Shown here: piece by piece, positions 26,669 to 35,834 of the stretch
Numbering within the stretch: position 1 is the stretch's first letter
Layout: each line of letters starts with the position of its first letter
NCBI GenBank assembly: GCA_020634495.1
Contig: JACKBR010000019.1
Coordinates: 1 to 64,000 of the forward strand
From: Ardenticatenaceae bacterium
GTDB lineage: Bacteria > Chloroflexota > Anaerolineae > Promineifilales > Promineifilaceae
Length of the DNA stretch: 64,000 nucleotides
Direction: 5' to 3'
The notes under the pieces: generated by a model
What the model was told of the DNA's origin: nothing
Seen by the model: the letters and a program-made list of their open reading frames with translations, nothing else
Databases searched by the model: none
Translations under genes and position numbers: made by a program

Positions 26669-26700
26669 GTCGGGCAGGCCCGAAAATGAGCCTGCCCGAC
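26669..26700 (-). terminator. Rho-independent-type terminator of the CHAT/subtilase operon
   Basis: The arms GTCGGGCAGGC (26669-26679) and GCCTGCCCGAC (26690-26700) form an 11-bp GC-rich stem with a 10-nt loop. Read on the minus strand the stem is followed by CTTTTATTT, a T-rich tail. It lies 85 bp past the subtilase stop codon at 26785, so it should end the operon transcript. Confidence 0.85.
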
Positions 26701-26784
26701 GATTACGGCTTTTACACACCTCTCCTGGGTGAATGAACGATATGGAAACGGCCGTTTCCGGCACGACTTCTGCGGCTTTGATGG

Positions 26785-28470
26785 CTACGGCGTTGAGACT
26801 CCGTTTTCCGCCATTGTCATAGCTTCTCGCACATTGATGATGGGCATTTCAGATTGAATGCCTGGCACTGCTTGCGGGCTGGCAACGGCCGTTGTTATGA
26901 TCTCCTTCACCCTATCTGGATTACAATCTGTTTTTTCAAGCAGCAAAGCCGCCAAACCACTTACCAAAGGAGTTGAAAATGAGGTGCCTTTCCAATAAGC
27001 ATAATTTGTTTCAGGCGATGTCTCCTTGGAATAACCAATCACACTCGTTCGCCTTTTCGTTGCATCATCAAGGTCTGCATATGGTGTTAGATCACAGCTT
27101 GGTTCATTATCCCCTCCAGGGGCTAAAACATCTCCTTTATTCGAGAAGCAGCTATAGCCACCCTGGTAATTACTCGACCCAACGCCAATGACGAAATTAA
27201 AAGATGCAGGTGCCTGGGGTGGTTTTTGTATTGGTTGCTGGGCTGAATCATTGCCAGCAGCCGCCACTATAATTGCCCCATGCTTATCGGCACATCTCAG
27301 TAAATAATACAAACAGGGCAGATATAAGTTAGGCTCACCGTCGCGATTTAGAGCATGTACGCCGAGGCTCAAATTGATGACTGTGCCACAAAGCTTTTGC
27401 TCCAGTCCATTATCTTCACCAAATCTCATCCGCCTGTTTATGACTTCACCAAGTTTCTGGATGAGCATAAAGGAATCGCCCCGGTTAGAATCATTGAGAA
27501 CCCGGTACAAATGAATCGTGCTATTTGGTGCAACCACATGTACCAAACTGGCAACAAACAACCCATGATCCCGGGCATCCGGTACGCCACGAACTTCATT
27601 ATGCTCAACAACTTCAATAAATTCGTCCAAAGCTGACGGATTTGCTTGAGAAGGAGGCATTTCGGGAAGAACCTTGTAATCATCGTACGGTGACGTATCA
27701 AAAACGGCAACAAAGCTGCCTTTACCCGTCACCTCGGTGCTCCGATGTTCAAACGGGTTCGGGTTTTCCCCTTCCAGGAATTGAGTTGTGAAAAGATCAA
27801 TGCCAAAGCCGTTATTGGGTGTACGGCCGTGCAGCGCCCATTGATTTAGGTGTTCCCGAAAACTTGACCCTGGTCCAGCGTCACTAACCGGAAAACCTTC
27901 GCTACTACCGGGGTCTCCTTCTAGCTCAACTACCGGACGGCCGATTTTGTAGTTCGGATTTGAGTCTACGTTTATCGGTTCATCATCGAACCGAAACTGG
28001 TAGATGGCTTCGGCAATTTGCGGGATAGACTTGTTGTTTGGGTTAGAAACGATTCGAAAGAGTATGGCGGCAAATTTACAGTCGGTAAGCACTATTTTGC
28101 TCGGTGCCTTCTGTGCATTTGCTTCAATTTGTGAGCTGCCTTCTGAATCATGGTCGTACTTCGCTGGCTCGCCACGCTTAGGTTCGTCCGGGGTGTACTG
28201 CTCCATGACAATCTTGAAGCCATCCAATTCTTCTAATCTATCTTTGGCCCTGTTAATTTCATTTACATTGTTCGCACTCAAGATGATCTGATCGCGCACG
28301 AAGTAACTGATGGCCGGTTTTTCTTTCGGATCCTTATCGCCGCCATCATCATCACCGTTATCCTTTGATTCACTCGATCTCAGCCACAAAAGCCAGATGA
28401 TCGCTAACAACAAAGCCAAAATGACAATGGACAGGATGGGTACTAAGTTTCCACTTTCTTCCACAAACAT
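26785..28470 (-). CDS. Membrane-tethered subtilisin-like serine protease (S8)
   Basis: A 561-residue protein. Residues about 11-30 (PILSIVILALLLAIIWLLWL) form one transmembrane helix preceded by an acidic N-terminus and followed by Arg. By the positive-inside rule the protease domain should face the cytoplasm. An acidic linker and a domain of about 180 residues follow. The S8 domain carries the triad Asp258 (VAVFDTSP), His302 (RDHGLFVASLVHVVAP) and Ser497 (KGTSFSTPLVSG), with the oxyanion Asn in VAAAGNDSA. No signal peptidase site or classic prodomain is visible. It is the last gene of a four-gene operon with a sigma factor, a zinc-finger protein and a CHAT protease, so it may be a substrate or the effector of that cascade. 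Assignment of the fold is firm; orientation is inferred. Confidence 0.9.
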   Translation of the reverse strand: MFVEESGNLVPILSIVILALLLAIIWLLWLRSSESKDNGDDDGGDKDPKEKPAISYFVRDQIILSANNVNEINRAKDRLEELDGFKIVMEQYTPDEPKRGEPAKYDHDSEGSSQIEANAQKAPSKIVLTDCKFAAILFRIVSNPNNKSIPQIAEAIYQFRFDDEPINVDSNPNYKIGRPVVELEGDPGSSEGFPVSDAGPGSSFREHLNQWALHGRTPNNGFGIDLFTTQFLEGENPNPFEHRSTEVTGKGSFVAVFDTSPYDDYKVLPEMPPSQANPSALDEFIEVVEHNEVRGVPDARDHGLFVASLVHVVAPNSTIHLYRVLNDSNRGDSFMLIQKLGEVINRRMRFGEDNGLEQKLCGTVINLSLGVHALNRDGEPNLYLPCLYYLLRCADKHGAIIVAAAGNDSAQQPIQKPPQAPASFNFVIGVGSSNYQGGYSCFSNKGDVLAPGGDNEPSCDLTPYADLDDATKRRTSVIGYSKETSPETNYAYWKGTSFSTPLVSGLAALLLEKTDCNPDRVKEIITTAVASPQAVPGIQSEMPIINVREAMTMAENGVSTP

Positions 28471-28596
28471 GATTCTCCTCCAGAATTAAACATGCAAACC
28501 GTCAAATAACCACCCCAAAACCCCCTCGATGGGTGGTTGCTAAGTTGAACGAAGGCGGTGAAGAATTTCCGCTATGGCCGGGTTGTTTAGGTAAAT

Positions 28597-31566
28597 TTAG
28601 GATGACTCTTGTAACTGTCCAGCATGACCTACCAGGAAAAACGGTGCCCAAAAATATGGATGCTGGTACAAGGCTTGCTGTTCTGTTGGCCCATTTTCTG
28701 GCACGTCTAAGAATTGTAACTGCGCCTGACGGAGTGAGTCGCCTTTAGACAGGCCGTTGGCTAAGTTGGTGTAGAAGTTTTTCATGAAAACGGCCGTAGA
28801 CCGATCTTCAACGGGCCACAAGGTGAGCGCCAGCGAGCTGGCCCCAGATGAAAGAAAAGCCCGCATTAAGCCCAGCAGTTCATCGCCACCGCTGATCACG
28901 CTGCGGCCTGTTTGGCAGGCGCTTAAGGTGACCAATGAAGCATTGAGCTTCAGGTTAAAAATGTCCAGGGTGGTTAGCCAGCCATCTGCCAGGGCCAGGC
29001 CAGAAAAGAGCGGATTGTCGGGCCGGAAATCGGCATGGGCTGCCAGGTGCAAAATCTGGCTGTTTTCGGCGGCTTCTTTGATGTTTGCCACTGTTGCGTC
29101 TTGTTCAAGCCACACAGTGCCGGGCCATATCTGGCCAATGGTTGTGGCCTCTTCCAGAGCATGGGGCAGGGTTCCGTTGAAGGAATGCCCAACGGCAAAT
29201 AGACTGGGTTGTTTGGTAGATTGGCAACGGCCGTACTGAATAAAATTTGCGCCGGGTAGGTAGCTAATTTCATAGGTTGCCAGCAGGGGCAAGGTCGATT
29301 CCAAAAGCGCATGAAATGGCAGGTAGTGCAAAAAGCCATGCGGCACGATTATTAACTTTTTGTAATTATGCAGTTGAGCGGCAAACGGCCGTATCAAATA
29401 ATTATAAAGCTGCTGCAAAATGCCTCGTGCATTGCCGTTTAGTTGGCCAAGCCGCTGCGGGGAGCTGTTGGGCACCGCATTCAGGTTAAGCCAAAAAAGC
29501 TGCAATAACTTTTGCACCTGGTTGATATTTGTTTCCAGCGGAATAGCGCAAATTTCCTCACCAGTGACCACAAAAACAATTAGCTTTCCTTTTGCCATGA
29601 AAAATTCCAGCAAGGCTGTGTCTGCCTCAAGCTGGGGCTGAATCGGTTCCGTTTGCACCTGCCACAGAGCGGCATCCTGCGTATAGTCGGCATTCTTAAT
29701 GAGCAGTTTGTGCCATAGTTTGGTAATTTGGGTTTCCAGCCGCTGCACCTCTTTTTGGGCCGTTTTCTGTTCCGACGTCAATGCGGCGTCGGTGAACTCG
29801 CTTGAAGTTTCGGCGCTGACCCAACGGCGATAAATGCGATCACGCTGGCCCCGCAGGCGCGTTAGCTCATCCACCAGCCCTTGGTCTTCTGGGGCACGCG
29901 CCTGTATGCCAATGTCCAGCCGGAAGGCGAGCATTTCTAGCAAGACTCTGGATTTGGCTCTTTCAGCATACTGCAAGCTGGCTGCCGGATCGCGCATTTG
30001 CAAACAGAGCTGAACCATATCTTCATAAACCCGATGTTTGTCAATCAGAAAATCAGAGCGGAATTCGAGCATTAAGCGGCCTCTCAACCGTTCAATTGCT
30101 TCTATCGCCCGATCCATTTCTGTGCGGGCCAGCGCGTGGTCTGCCCGTTCAATCGCAAGCAATCCTAACAAATACCGGCTTTGGTAAATGATGAGGGGAA
30201 TGTCATCTTCTTGCCCAATGGCCAGGGCGCAGCTCACGTAGTGTTGGGCCTGGCTGAAGGCTTTGATGGTTAGAGCGGCACGAGCTGCAATTAATAAGGC
30301 ATGGGCTCGCTGCACGCGCAGGTTATGAGCCTCAAAAACAGTCAGGCTGTTAAGTGCGTTGGTCAACCCCGCCTGGGCTTGATCTTGAAGCAGCAAAATT
30401 GTGGCAATCTCTAAATCGGCCGTGGCGACCCAAACCGGGTTGCCTTCATTCAAGAAAATCTGTTTGGCGCGGGCTAATGCTGCCAACGCCTGATCGTAGT
30501 TTCTCAGGCCAGAGTGGGCCACAGCCTCATTCAGCAGGCATTGGGCCACTTCAAACTGTGAGCCCAATTTTGCAAAAAGCGGCCGTATTTTTTGGAAATT
30601 TTCTAATACTTCACTGTACCGGCCCAATTGCAGCAAGCAGTCGCTGATATACAGTTTTATTAAGATGGCATCTCTGTGACGGCCGTCTGACAAAAACATG
30701 TCTTGTGCCTGGTTTAGCAGTTCTAAACCTTCGTTATAGCGACCCAGGATGAAGTAGGTAATCCCAAGCGTCTGCTGGGATCGGGCAAATTCGGCTTTTT
30801 GCCCCGATTTTTTAAATAGCTTACCGGCTTTTTTATTTGCCTGGATAGATTGGCTAAAGAGCCCAAGATTGCGCAAGGCGATTGAGCGATTATTTTCTGC
30901 ACGCCCCAAAATATCAATTGGCGCTTGATTTTCCAGATAGATCGCCTGGGCTTTGTTGAATAAATCTAAACCCTGGGCATCATCACCGAGCCTGAGATAG
31001 AGAAGCCCTAAGTTGACCTTTACTTTGGCCAACAGCAGCCATTCACCTTTTTCAGCAAAAACCTTCCGGGCCCATTCTCCGGCATCTTTTGCCTCTTCAT
31101 ACCGCCCTAAATGAGCCAGCGGCGTCAGTTTTGCGTAATAACAGCCTGCCTGGTTAACGATATGGTTGTAATTTTTGTAGATTTCTGCGGCCTGATCATA
31201 AAGCTCGATGGCTTGCTGGAATTTTCCCAATCCGCCGTGAGCATATGCGTTGGCTCTGGCGCGAAGGCCAAGCGCACGATACCAATCGTTTTCCGCCAGT
31301 TCACTGAGGAGGTGAAGGAGATCGGAGATTTTTAGGCACAGTTGGATATTGCTTCGTAGGAAAAAATCAGATTTTGCTTTGAGCAGATCAGCAACGGTGT
31401 CTTGTTCTTTTTTGTCTAAGTTAGGGGCTCGTTGTTTAAGGAGCTGTTCTTGGGCGGAATATTCTGGCAAGGCGAGCAAAGACACCACCAGACGCTCTGC
31501 CGTGAGCGCCTGCGTTTCTGGATGTCTTTCTAAAACAACTTCTGTTTCGTCTTGCGTCAGAACCAT
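28597..31566 (-). CDS. TPR-CHAT caspase-like protease
   Basis: A 989-residue protein. Residues about 90-470 are tetratricopeptide-like helical repeats (for example GKFQQAIELYDQAAEIYKNY and GDDAQGLDLFNKAQAIYLEN), a scaffold for partner or ligand recognition. A charged helical linker covers about 520-620. The C-terminal CHAT domain, about 700-985, contains PHGFLHYLPFHALL, the catalytic His844 in HLAAHADF and Cys884 in LSACQTG, then GGDELLGLMRAFLSSGA and YWAPFFLVG. CHAT proteases are caspase and separase relatives, cutting specific protein targets after activation. It sits between the zinc-finger gene (32 bp upstream) and the subtilase gene (126 bp downstream). The operon context suggests that the TPR part senses a trigger and that the subtilase or the anti-sigma protein is cleaved. 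The latter is inference. Confidence 0.92.
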   Translation of the reverse strand: MVLTQDETEVVLERHPETQALTAERLVVSLLALPEYSAQEQLLKQRAPNLDKKEQDTVADLLKAKSDFFLRSNIQLCLKISDLLHLLSELAENDWYRALGLRARANAYAHGGLGKFQQAIELYDQAAEIYKNYNHIVNQAGCYYAKLTPLAHLGRYEEAKDAGEWARKVFAEKGEWLLLAKVKVNLGLLYLRLGDDAQGLDLFNKAQAIYLENQAPIDILGRAENNRSIALRNLGLFSQSIQANKKAGKLFKKSGQKAEFARSQQTLGITYFILGRYNEGLELLNQAQDMFLSDGRHRDAILIKLYISDCLLQLGRYSEVLENFQKIRPLFAKLGSQFEVAQCLLNEAVAHSGLRNYDQALAALARAKQIFLNEGNPVWVATADLEIATILLLQDQAQAGLTNALNSLTVFEAHNLRVQRAHALLIAARAALTIKAFSQAQHYVSCALAIGQEDDIPLIIYQSRYLLGLLAIERADHALARTEMDRAIEAIERLRGRLMLEFRSDFLIDKHRVYEDMVQLCLQMRDPAASLQYAERAKSRVLLEMLAFRLDIGIQARAPEDQGLVDELTRLRGQRDRIYRRWVSAETSSEFTDAALTSEQKTAQKEVQRLETQITKLWHKLLIKNADYTQDAALWQVQTEPIQPQLEADTALLEFFMAKGKLIVFVVTGEEICAIPLETNINQVQKLLQLFWLNLNAVPNSSPQRLGQLNGNARGILQQLYNYLIRPFAAQLHNYKKLIIVPHGFLHYLPFHALLESTLPLLATYEISYLPGANFIQYGRCQSTKQPSLFAVGHSFNGTLPHALEEATTIGQIWPGTVWLEQDATVANIKEAAENSQILHLAAHADFRPDNPLFSGLALADGWLTTLDIFNLKLNASLVTLSACQTGRSVISGGDELLGLMRAFLSSGASSLALTLWPVEDRSTAVFMKNFYTNLANGLSKGDSLRQAQLQFLDVPENGPTEQQALYQHPYFWAPFFLVGHAGQLQESS

Positions 31567-31597
31567 ATCTCTTTCTTAATATTGACGGTTGAAGCAA

Positions 31598-32185
31598 TTA
31601 AATGAATAAGTCCTGTACGTAAATTTCTACTTCATTGCCAGATAAGGTAAGCTCATAGGTTCCTGACGCCAGTCCGGTAAAGGAAAAGTTGCCCAGTTCA
31701 TCCAGGGTTACGGCCGTTACCACATGATCCCCTTGCATTAATTGAACCGACACGGCCTCCGTCTCAATGCCCAAAACCAATCCCAAAATTGATTTGCGCC
31801 CAGGATGTTCCGGATCATCCTGCACCTCCAACGACAGTTGGGCATCGCCTGCCTCATACATCAGTGGGCCAGTGTCGCCGCCGCGCATGGCAAAAGCGGG
31901 TGTCCCTAGCATTTGTCTGGTTTGGCCGCCGCCGGGAATGCGTTTGGCAATCCAGATTTTGATTCTTTCTGCGGTTGAGGGTTGCAGCGAAACGGCCGTT
32001 TCCGCCAAAAACGCCTCTAGTTGTTTAATTTCTCTGGTGCAATGAGGGCAGTCGGAAAGATGCTGAGAAATCGTATTTACTGCATCTTCTGGCAAAAGCC
32101 CTAAATAAAAATTGCCTAATGTCGCACTATCTGGACAGGTAATTCGGTAGAGGGCAGCCTTGAGACTGTCATCAATATGCGCCAT
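31598..32185 (-). CDS. Zinc-finger anti-sigma-like protein with C-terminal beta domain
   Basis: A 195-residue protein. Near residue 41 it carries QHLSDCPHCTRE, the HxxxCxxC core of zinc-binding anti-sigma domains, preceded by the usual helix with DSATLGNFYLGLLPEDAV. The last 60 residues (AVSVQLMQGDHVVTAVTLDELGNFSFTGL and onward) read like a carboxypeptidase-regulatory or bacterial Ig-type beta sandwich. There is no transmembrane helix, so it would be a soluble, cytoplasmic regulator. It follows the sigma-factor gene by 296 bp and precedes the CHAT gene by 32 bp on the same strand, consistent with a sigma/anti-sigma pair. Its free linker could be a protease cleavage target. The anti-sigma role is inferred from motif and context. 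Confidence 0.78.
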   Translation of the reverse strand: MAHIDDSLKAALYRITCPDSATLGNFYLGLLPEDAVNTISQHLSDCPHCTREIKQLEAFLAETAVSLQPSTAERIKIWIAKRIPGGGQTRQMLGTPAFAMRGGDTGPLMYEAGDAQLSLEVQDDPEHPGRKSILGLVLGIETEAVSVQLMQGDHVVTAVTLDELGNFSFTGLASGTYELTLSGNEVEIYVQDLFI

Positions 32186-32481
32186 AGTTGAATCTCCTCA
32201 ATATCACTCTAACGTAAGCTAGATTGACTTTCTTAGCCTAAGCACACCGCTCGCTTCATCACAAATTAGGCGGCTTTTGCACGCTTGTTTATCAGGCCCA
32301 AAAGTAGAACTTGCTTGAGATTTTCATACGTTAAAGCATTCCTTTGGCAGAACATGGAATTGCTCAAAATGAGTTGTTTCTGCCAAGGCAAGCAATTTAC
32401 TTTGTTATTTCCAGCATTCAAAAAAATGTTGCCATCCAGTAAATGTGCTGCTAACCCAATAAACGATGCTAAACCAATTTT

Positions 32482-33210
32482 TCACGCATCGTCTAAAAAT
32501 TCCTTAAACTCTTCATTCCGTCGCAGCCTGGCCAAAAAATTGTCTTTCGTGCGCGAGACGTCTCGAACGTCTGAGAAACTGTCAGCATACAAGTCGTAGA
32601 TTTCACGTGGTTTTAAGTCCAACACAAAATAACCGTAGATGGCCAAAAGCTCCTTTCCGTTGTTGCACATCGCTTGCAGCTTTTGCCACAAAATCTCTTG
32701 CATTTCACGCTGGGCTATCTCACGTTCGGGTTGTTCATCCTCGTCCATGATGGTTGCGAAAGGATCAAATTCTTCAGAGCCATTGTCTGATTGATTCGCC
32801 CGATCCCACAAATGTGCCTGCTCTTTCCAGCGGGCAAAATCAACCATGACGGCATTGGTACACATTTGCAGGTAGCGCAGCAATGATTTGAGGTCAGGAA
32901 ATTTGCTGAAGTTTTCTGCGGGAATGCCTTGCCACATCTTTTCAAAAGCGCGGTTCATAAAATAGTCTGCTTCTTCACCGAGGCTGGTATAAAGTGAATG
33001 GCGCATGACCCAGGAAAGTACCAGGCTTTGGTACTGCTCGTACAAACAGGCCCAGGCTTGTTGGTTGCCATGCACAAAGGCACGCCGAAAAAGCTCATAG
33101 CAGAATCGGGGATCATGTTCTCTTTGGGCAAAAAACCGTTCACTTTCCTGATGACACCGATCGCATAAACTGCGAAAAGTGAGCAGGTTCAGTTCGTTTT
33201 TATTGGACAT
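32482..33210 (-). CDS. RNA polymerase sigma-70-family factor (ECF-like)
   Basis: A 242-residue protein with a divergent sigma region 2 at about 45-125 (QQAWACLYEQYQSLVLSWVM, then LKSLLRYLQMCTNAVMVDFAR, the core-binding and -10 recognition helices). Region 4 is predicted at about 185-235 (LLAIYGYFVLDLKPREIYDL, then VSRTKDNFLARLRR, a helix-turn-helix). The acidic segment between them (DNGSEEFDPFATIMDEDEQP) matches the linker of ECF sigmas. The N-terminus has CDRCH, a possible extra metal site. It heads the cluster with the zinc-finger, CHAT and subtilase genes and has four phased TTGTA repeats upstream, so it may activate its own operon. The ribosome-binding sequence before ATG 33210 is weak. 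Confidence 0.85.
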   Translation of the reverse strand: MSNKNELNLLTFRSLCDRCHQESERFFAQREHDPRFCYELFRRAFVHGNQQAWACLYEQYQSLVLSWVMRHSLYTSLGEEADYFMNRAFEKMWQGIPAENFSKFPDLKSLLRYLQMCTNAVMVDFARWKEQAHLWDRANQSDNGSEEFDPFATIMDEDEQPEREIAQREMQEILWQKLQAMCNNGKELLAIYGYFVLDLKPREIYDLYADSFSDVRDVSRTKDNFLARLRRNEEFKEFLDDA

Positions 33211-33251
33211 AGGAACTACGCAATGATGTTTGATTGATGATTAAAGTTAAT

Positions 33252-33290
33252 TTGTAGGTAGATTGTAGGTGCGTTGTACCCCACATTGTA
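33252..33290 (-). promoter_or_regulatory. Phased TTGTA repeats upstream of the sigma/CHAT operon
   Basis: Four TTGTA elements begin at 33252, 33263, 33274 and 33286, that is, spaced 11, 11 and 12 bp, about one helical turn each. On the minus strand they read TACAA and lie 42-80 bp upstream of the sigma-factor start at 33210. Same-face spacing suggests a cooperative activator or repressor array. Confidence 0.6.
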
Positions 33291-33490
33291 CCTGATTTTT
33301 CTCCTGTGGCTGCATGAAAATGCAACAAAATGGCGATAATCAGGATACATTTAGCAGAGAATGCTCGATTTTTCAGATCAATCGGCCCCACCACCTATTA
33401 ATCCTTTGCTAAAATTGTAGTTGGCGACGGCCGTTCCCGCCATTTTTATCGATTTGGTTTGCTTCAAAAGACAATTACGGAGAAATGCTC

Positions 33491-34465
33491 ATGCCCTTAT
33501 TTGACATGCCCCTGCACGAACTACAAACTTACTTGCCCGCCCGCGTAGAACCGGACGATTTTGATGCGTTTTGGCAGCAAACCCTGGCCGAAACGGCCGT
33601 ACACCCCCTAAACGCAACCTTTGAACCAGTGGATGAAGGGCTGCAAACCATCGACGCCTACGATGTCACCTTTGCTGGCTTTGCGGGCCAGCCGGTTAAA
33701 GGCTGGTTCCTGCTGCCGCGCCACCGCAGTAAGCCGCTGCCTTGCGTGGTGCAATACATTGGTTACAGCGGCGGGCGGGGCTTCATTTACGATTTGCTCA
33801 CCTGGCCGAGCCTCGGCTTTGCCTATTTTGTGATGGATACACGCGGCCAGGGTTGGGCCCAAAACCGGCCAGGGGCTACGGCAGATGTGGCCCCGCAAGG
33901 CACCGGCCCGCACGTGCCCGGCTTTATGACACAAGGGATTCTTGATCCCCAAACCTACTATTACCGGCGCGTGTTTGTGGATGCGGTGCGTGCTTTAGCC
34001 GTTGCCCGCGAGCATCCAGCAGTGAATCCAGAGCAAATAGCTGTTACCGGACACAGCCAGGGTGGGGGTATTACATTGGCAGTTGCTGGCTTGGATACGG
34101 CCGTATCCATCGCCATGCCCGACGCTCCCTTCTTGTGCCATTACCGGCACGCCACCGAAATTGTAGACACACAACCCTACAACGAAATCACCCGCTTTTG
34201 CCTCACCCACCGCGATCAGATTCAAACCGTGTTCAACACCCTGTCCTACTTTGACGGCGTGAACTTTGCGGCCCGCGCCAAAGCCCAGGCGCTTTTTTCT
34301 GTGGCCTTAATGGACGATATTTGCCCACCAAGCACCGTGTATGCCGCCTACAACCATTATGCTGGGGCCAAAGAAATCTCGGTTTACAGCTACAACAATC
34401 ACGAAGCAGGTGGCCCGTATCAACTGCGCCAACAGGCCCAGCTTCTGCGCAACCTATGGCTCTAG
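33491..34465 (+). CDS. Acetylxylan esterase/cephalosporin-C deacetylase-type hydrolase
   Basis: A 324-residue alpha/beta hydrolase of the AXE1 family (CE7). Its opening MPLFDMPLHELQTYLPARVEPDDFDAFW is typical, as are YIGYSGGRG, MDTRGQGW, the nucleophile elbow GHSQGGG near residue 196, the acid in LMDDICPP and the final His in NNHEAGG. CE7 enzymes remove acetyl groups from xylo-oligosaccharides and other small esters in the cytoplasm; no signal peptide is present. ATG 33491 is preferred over the in-frame ATG 33485 because its distance to GGAG is better. It is divergent from the sigma-factor gene with a 280-bp spacer that holds the phased repeats. Four ACGGCCGT-type sites lie in or near it. Confidence 0.92.
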   Translation: MPLFDMPLHELQTYLPARVEPDDFDAFWQQTLAETAVHPLNATFEPVDEGLQTIDAYDVTFAGFAGQPVKGWFLLPRHRSKPLPCVVQYIGYSGGRGFIYDLLTWPSLGFAYFVMDTRGQGWAQNRPGATADVAPQGTGPHVPGFMTQGILDPQTYYYRRVFVDAVRALAVAREHPAVNPEQIAVTGHSQGGGITLAVAGLDTAVSIAMPDAPFLCHYRHATEIVDTQPYNEITRFCLTHRDQIQTVFNTLSYFDGVNFAARAKAQALFSVALMDDICPPSTVYAAYNHYAGAKEISVYSYNNHEAGGPYQLRQQAQLLRNLWL

Positions 34466-34519
34466 TTTGGTAAAGCAAACCTTGCCGGGAATGCTGAAAT
34501 TCCTAAAAACCACCCGAAA

Positions 34520-34579
34520 ATGCCACAGAAGGAGGAGCCTTTGAGCCTAATCTCAAAAATCTCTGAGACCTCTGTGGCA
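34520..34579 (-). terminator. Terminator-like hairpin after aroC
   Basis: TGCCACAGA at 34520-34528 pairs with TCTGTGGCA at 34571-34579, enclosing a smaller TCTCA/TGAGA stem. On the minus strand the structure is followed by TTTTC, fitting termination of aroC, although the loop is long. A run of eight A follows on the plus strand. It also resembles the CTCTGTGG low-complexity repeats seen elsewhere. Confidence 0.5.
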
Positions 34580-34589
34580 AAAAAAAGGA

Positions 34590-35834
34590 TTAGAACAGCT
34601 TAAATTGATCAGGGTCCACCGCCCGCGCCTGGTGCATCAACACGGCGTTCATTAGTTCGATGGCCAGCCGAGACTCCAGCGTGACCCCGGCGCGCACGCC
34701 CACGCAAGGATCATGCCGCCCTTTGTCCAGCAGAAACTCAATCTCTTCCAGGTTTTTTTGCACCGATTGCTGCGGCTTAACAATGGTTGAGGTTGGCTTA
34801 AAGCCTACCCGGCAGACCAGCGGCATACCCGTGGTTACCCCGCCAATCAGCCCGCCGTGTGAATTGCCCTGGTAGCCTGTGCGCCGGATGGGGTCGTTGT
34901 TTTCACTGCCCCGCCGCTGCACGACCTTAATGCCATCCCCAATTTCGCAGGATTGAGCCGCGTGCAGCCCGCCCAGGCTGCCCATCAGCCGCAGCTTCAG
35001 GCTGTTGTAAAGCGGATCGCCTGCCAGCGCGGGCACATTCACCGCTACCACTTCCACTGCTGCTCCAATCGAATCGCCATCGATGCGGGTTTGCTTGATG
35101 AGTTCCCCTGCCTCAGCGGCAAAGTTAGCATCCAGGCTGTGAATTTCGGCGTTGGCCAACTGTTTTTGAACCTGGGCAATTTCATCTGGGGCGATGGGGC
35201 CGTTGTTACGCAGAAGCTGGGTGAAATGATCGCTCAAACTGTGCTGCGCTTGCAGGGGCCCCACCTGGCTAATGGAGGAAAGGATCACCGTGCCAAACGT
35301 TTCTTGCAGGAAAATGCGGGCAATTGAGCCGCCTATCACGTCTGAAATGGTGCTGCGATAGCTGGAACGGCCGCCGCCGCGAATATCAACATGCCCTTTG
35401 GCTTTGTGGTACTTCACCAAATCCGTATGTCCGGGGCGCACGGCTCCGGTAGGCCCGGCAAACTGGTCGTAATGGCGCGATTTGGTACTGGCAGACAGCA
35501 CCAGGGCGCTGATCGGTTCGCCTGTGGTGAGGCCAGCTTCGTAGGCGGAGGTGGTAAAGACGGTCTCGTCTACCGTGGCCTGGATGGCTGGGCCAGCGGT
35601 TAGCGCTTCGTGGTCGTCCTGGTAAAGACCGCTGAGCAGCAGCACCTTGTCTTTTTCGTTGCGGGGGGTGCCGTGGCGGCTGCTGCCAGGCCGCCGCCGG
35701 TCCAGGTAGGCTTGAATTTGGCTGCGGCTGAGGTTTAGCCCGGGCGGGCAGCCAAAAACAATGGTGGTGATGCCGGGGCCGTGTGATTCGCCAGCTCCGG
35801 CTACGCTAAAGAGGGGGCCGCCTAAAATTTCCAT
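34590..35834 (-). CDS. aroC: Chorismate synthase
   Basis: A 414-residue chorismate synthase, the last shikimate-pathway enzyme, converting EPSP to chorismate with reduced FMN. Family blocks are GAGESHGPG at the N-terminus, LDRRRPGSSRHGTPRNEKD near residue 45, RPGHTDLVKYHKAKGHVDIRG near 132 and a C-terminal GVRAGVTLESRLAIELMN. The length is slightly above average because of an extra segment around residues 195-230, but all active-site arginines and histidines are present. The start ATG 35834 gives MEILGGPLFSVAGAGESHG, the normal N-terminus. No other aro gene is adjacent. It ends at a terminator-like hairpin convergent with the esterase gene. Confidence 0.97.
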   Translation of the reverse strand: MEILGGPLFSVAGAGESHGPGITTIVFGCPPGLNLSRSQIQAYLDRRRPGSSRHGTPRNEKDKVLLLSGLYQDDHEALTAGPAIQATVDETVFTTSAYEAGLTTGEPISALVLSASTKSRHYDQFAGPTGAVRPGHTDLVKYHKAKGHVDIRGGGRSSYRSTISDVIGGSIARIFLQETFGTVILSSISQVGPLQAQHSLSDHFTQLLRNNGPIAPDEIAQVQKQLANAEIHSLDANFAAEAGELIKQTRIDGDSIGAAVEVVAVNVPALAGDPLYNSLKLRLMGSLGGLHAAQSCEIGDGIKVVQRRGSENNDPIRRTGYQGNSHGGLIGGVTTGMPLVCRVGFKPTSTIVKPQQSVQKNLEEIEFLLDKGRHDPCVGVRAGVTLESRLAIELMNAVLMHQARAVDPDQFKLF

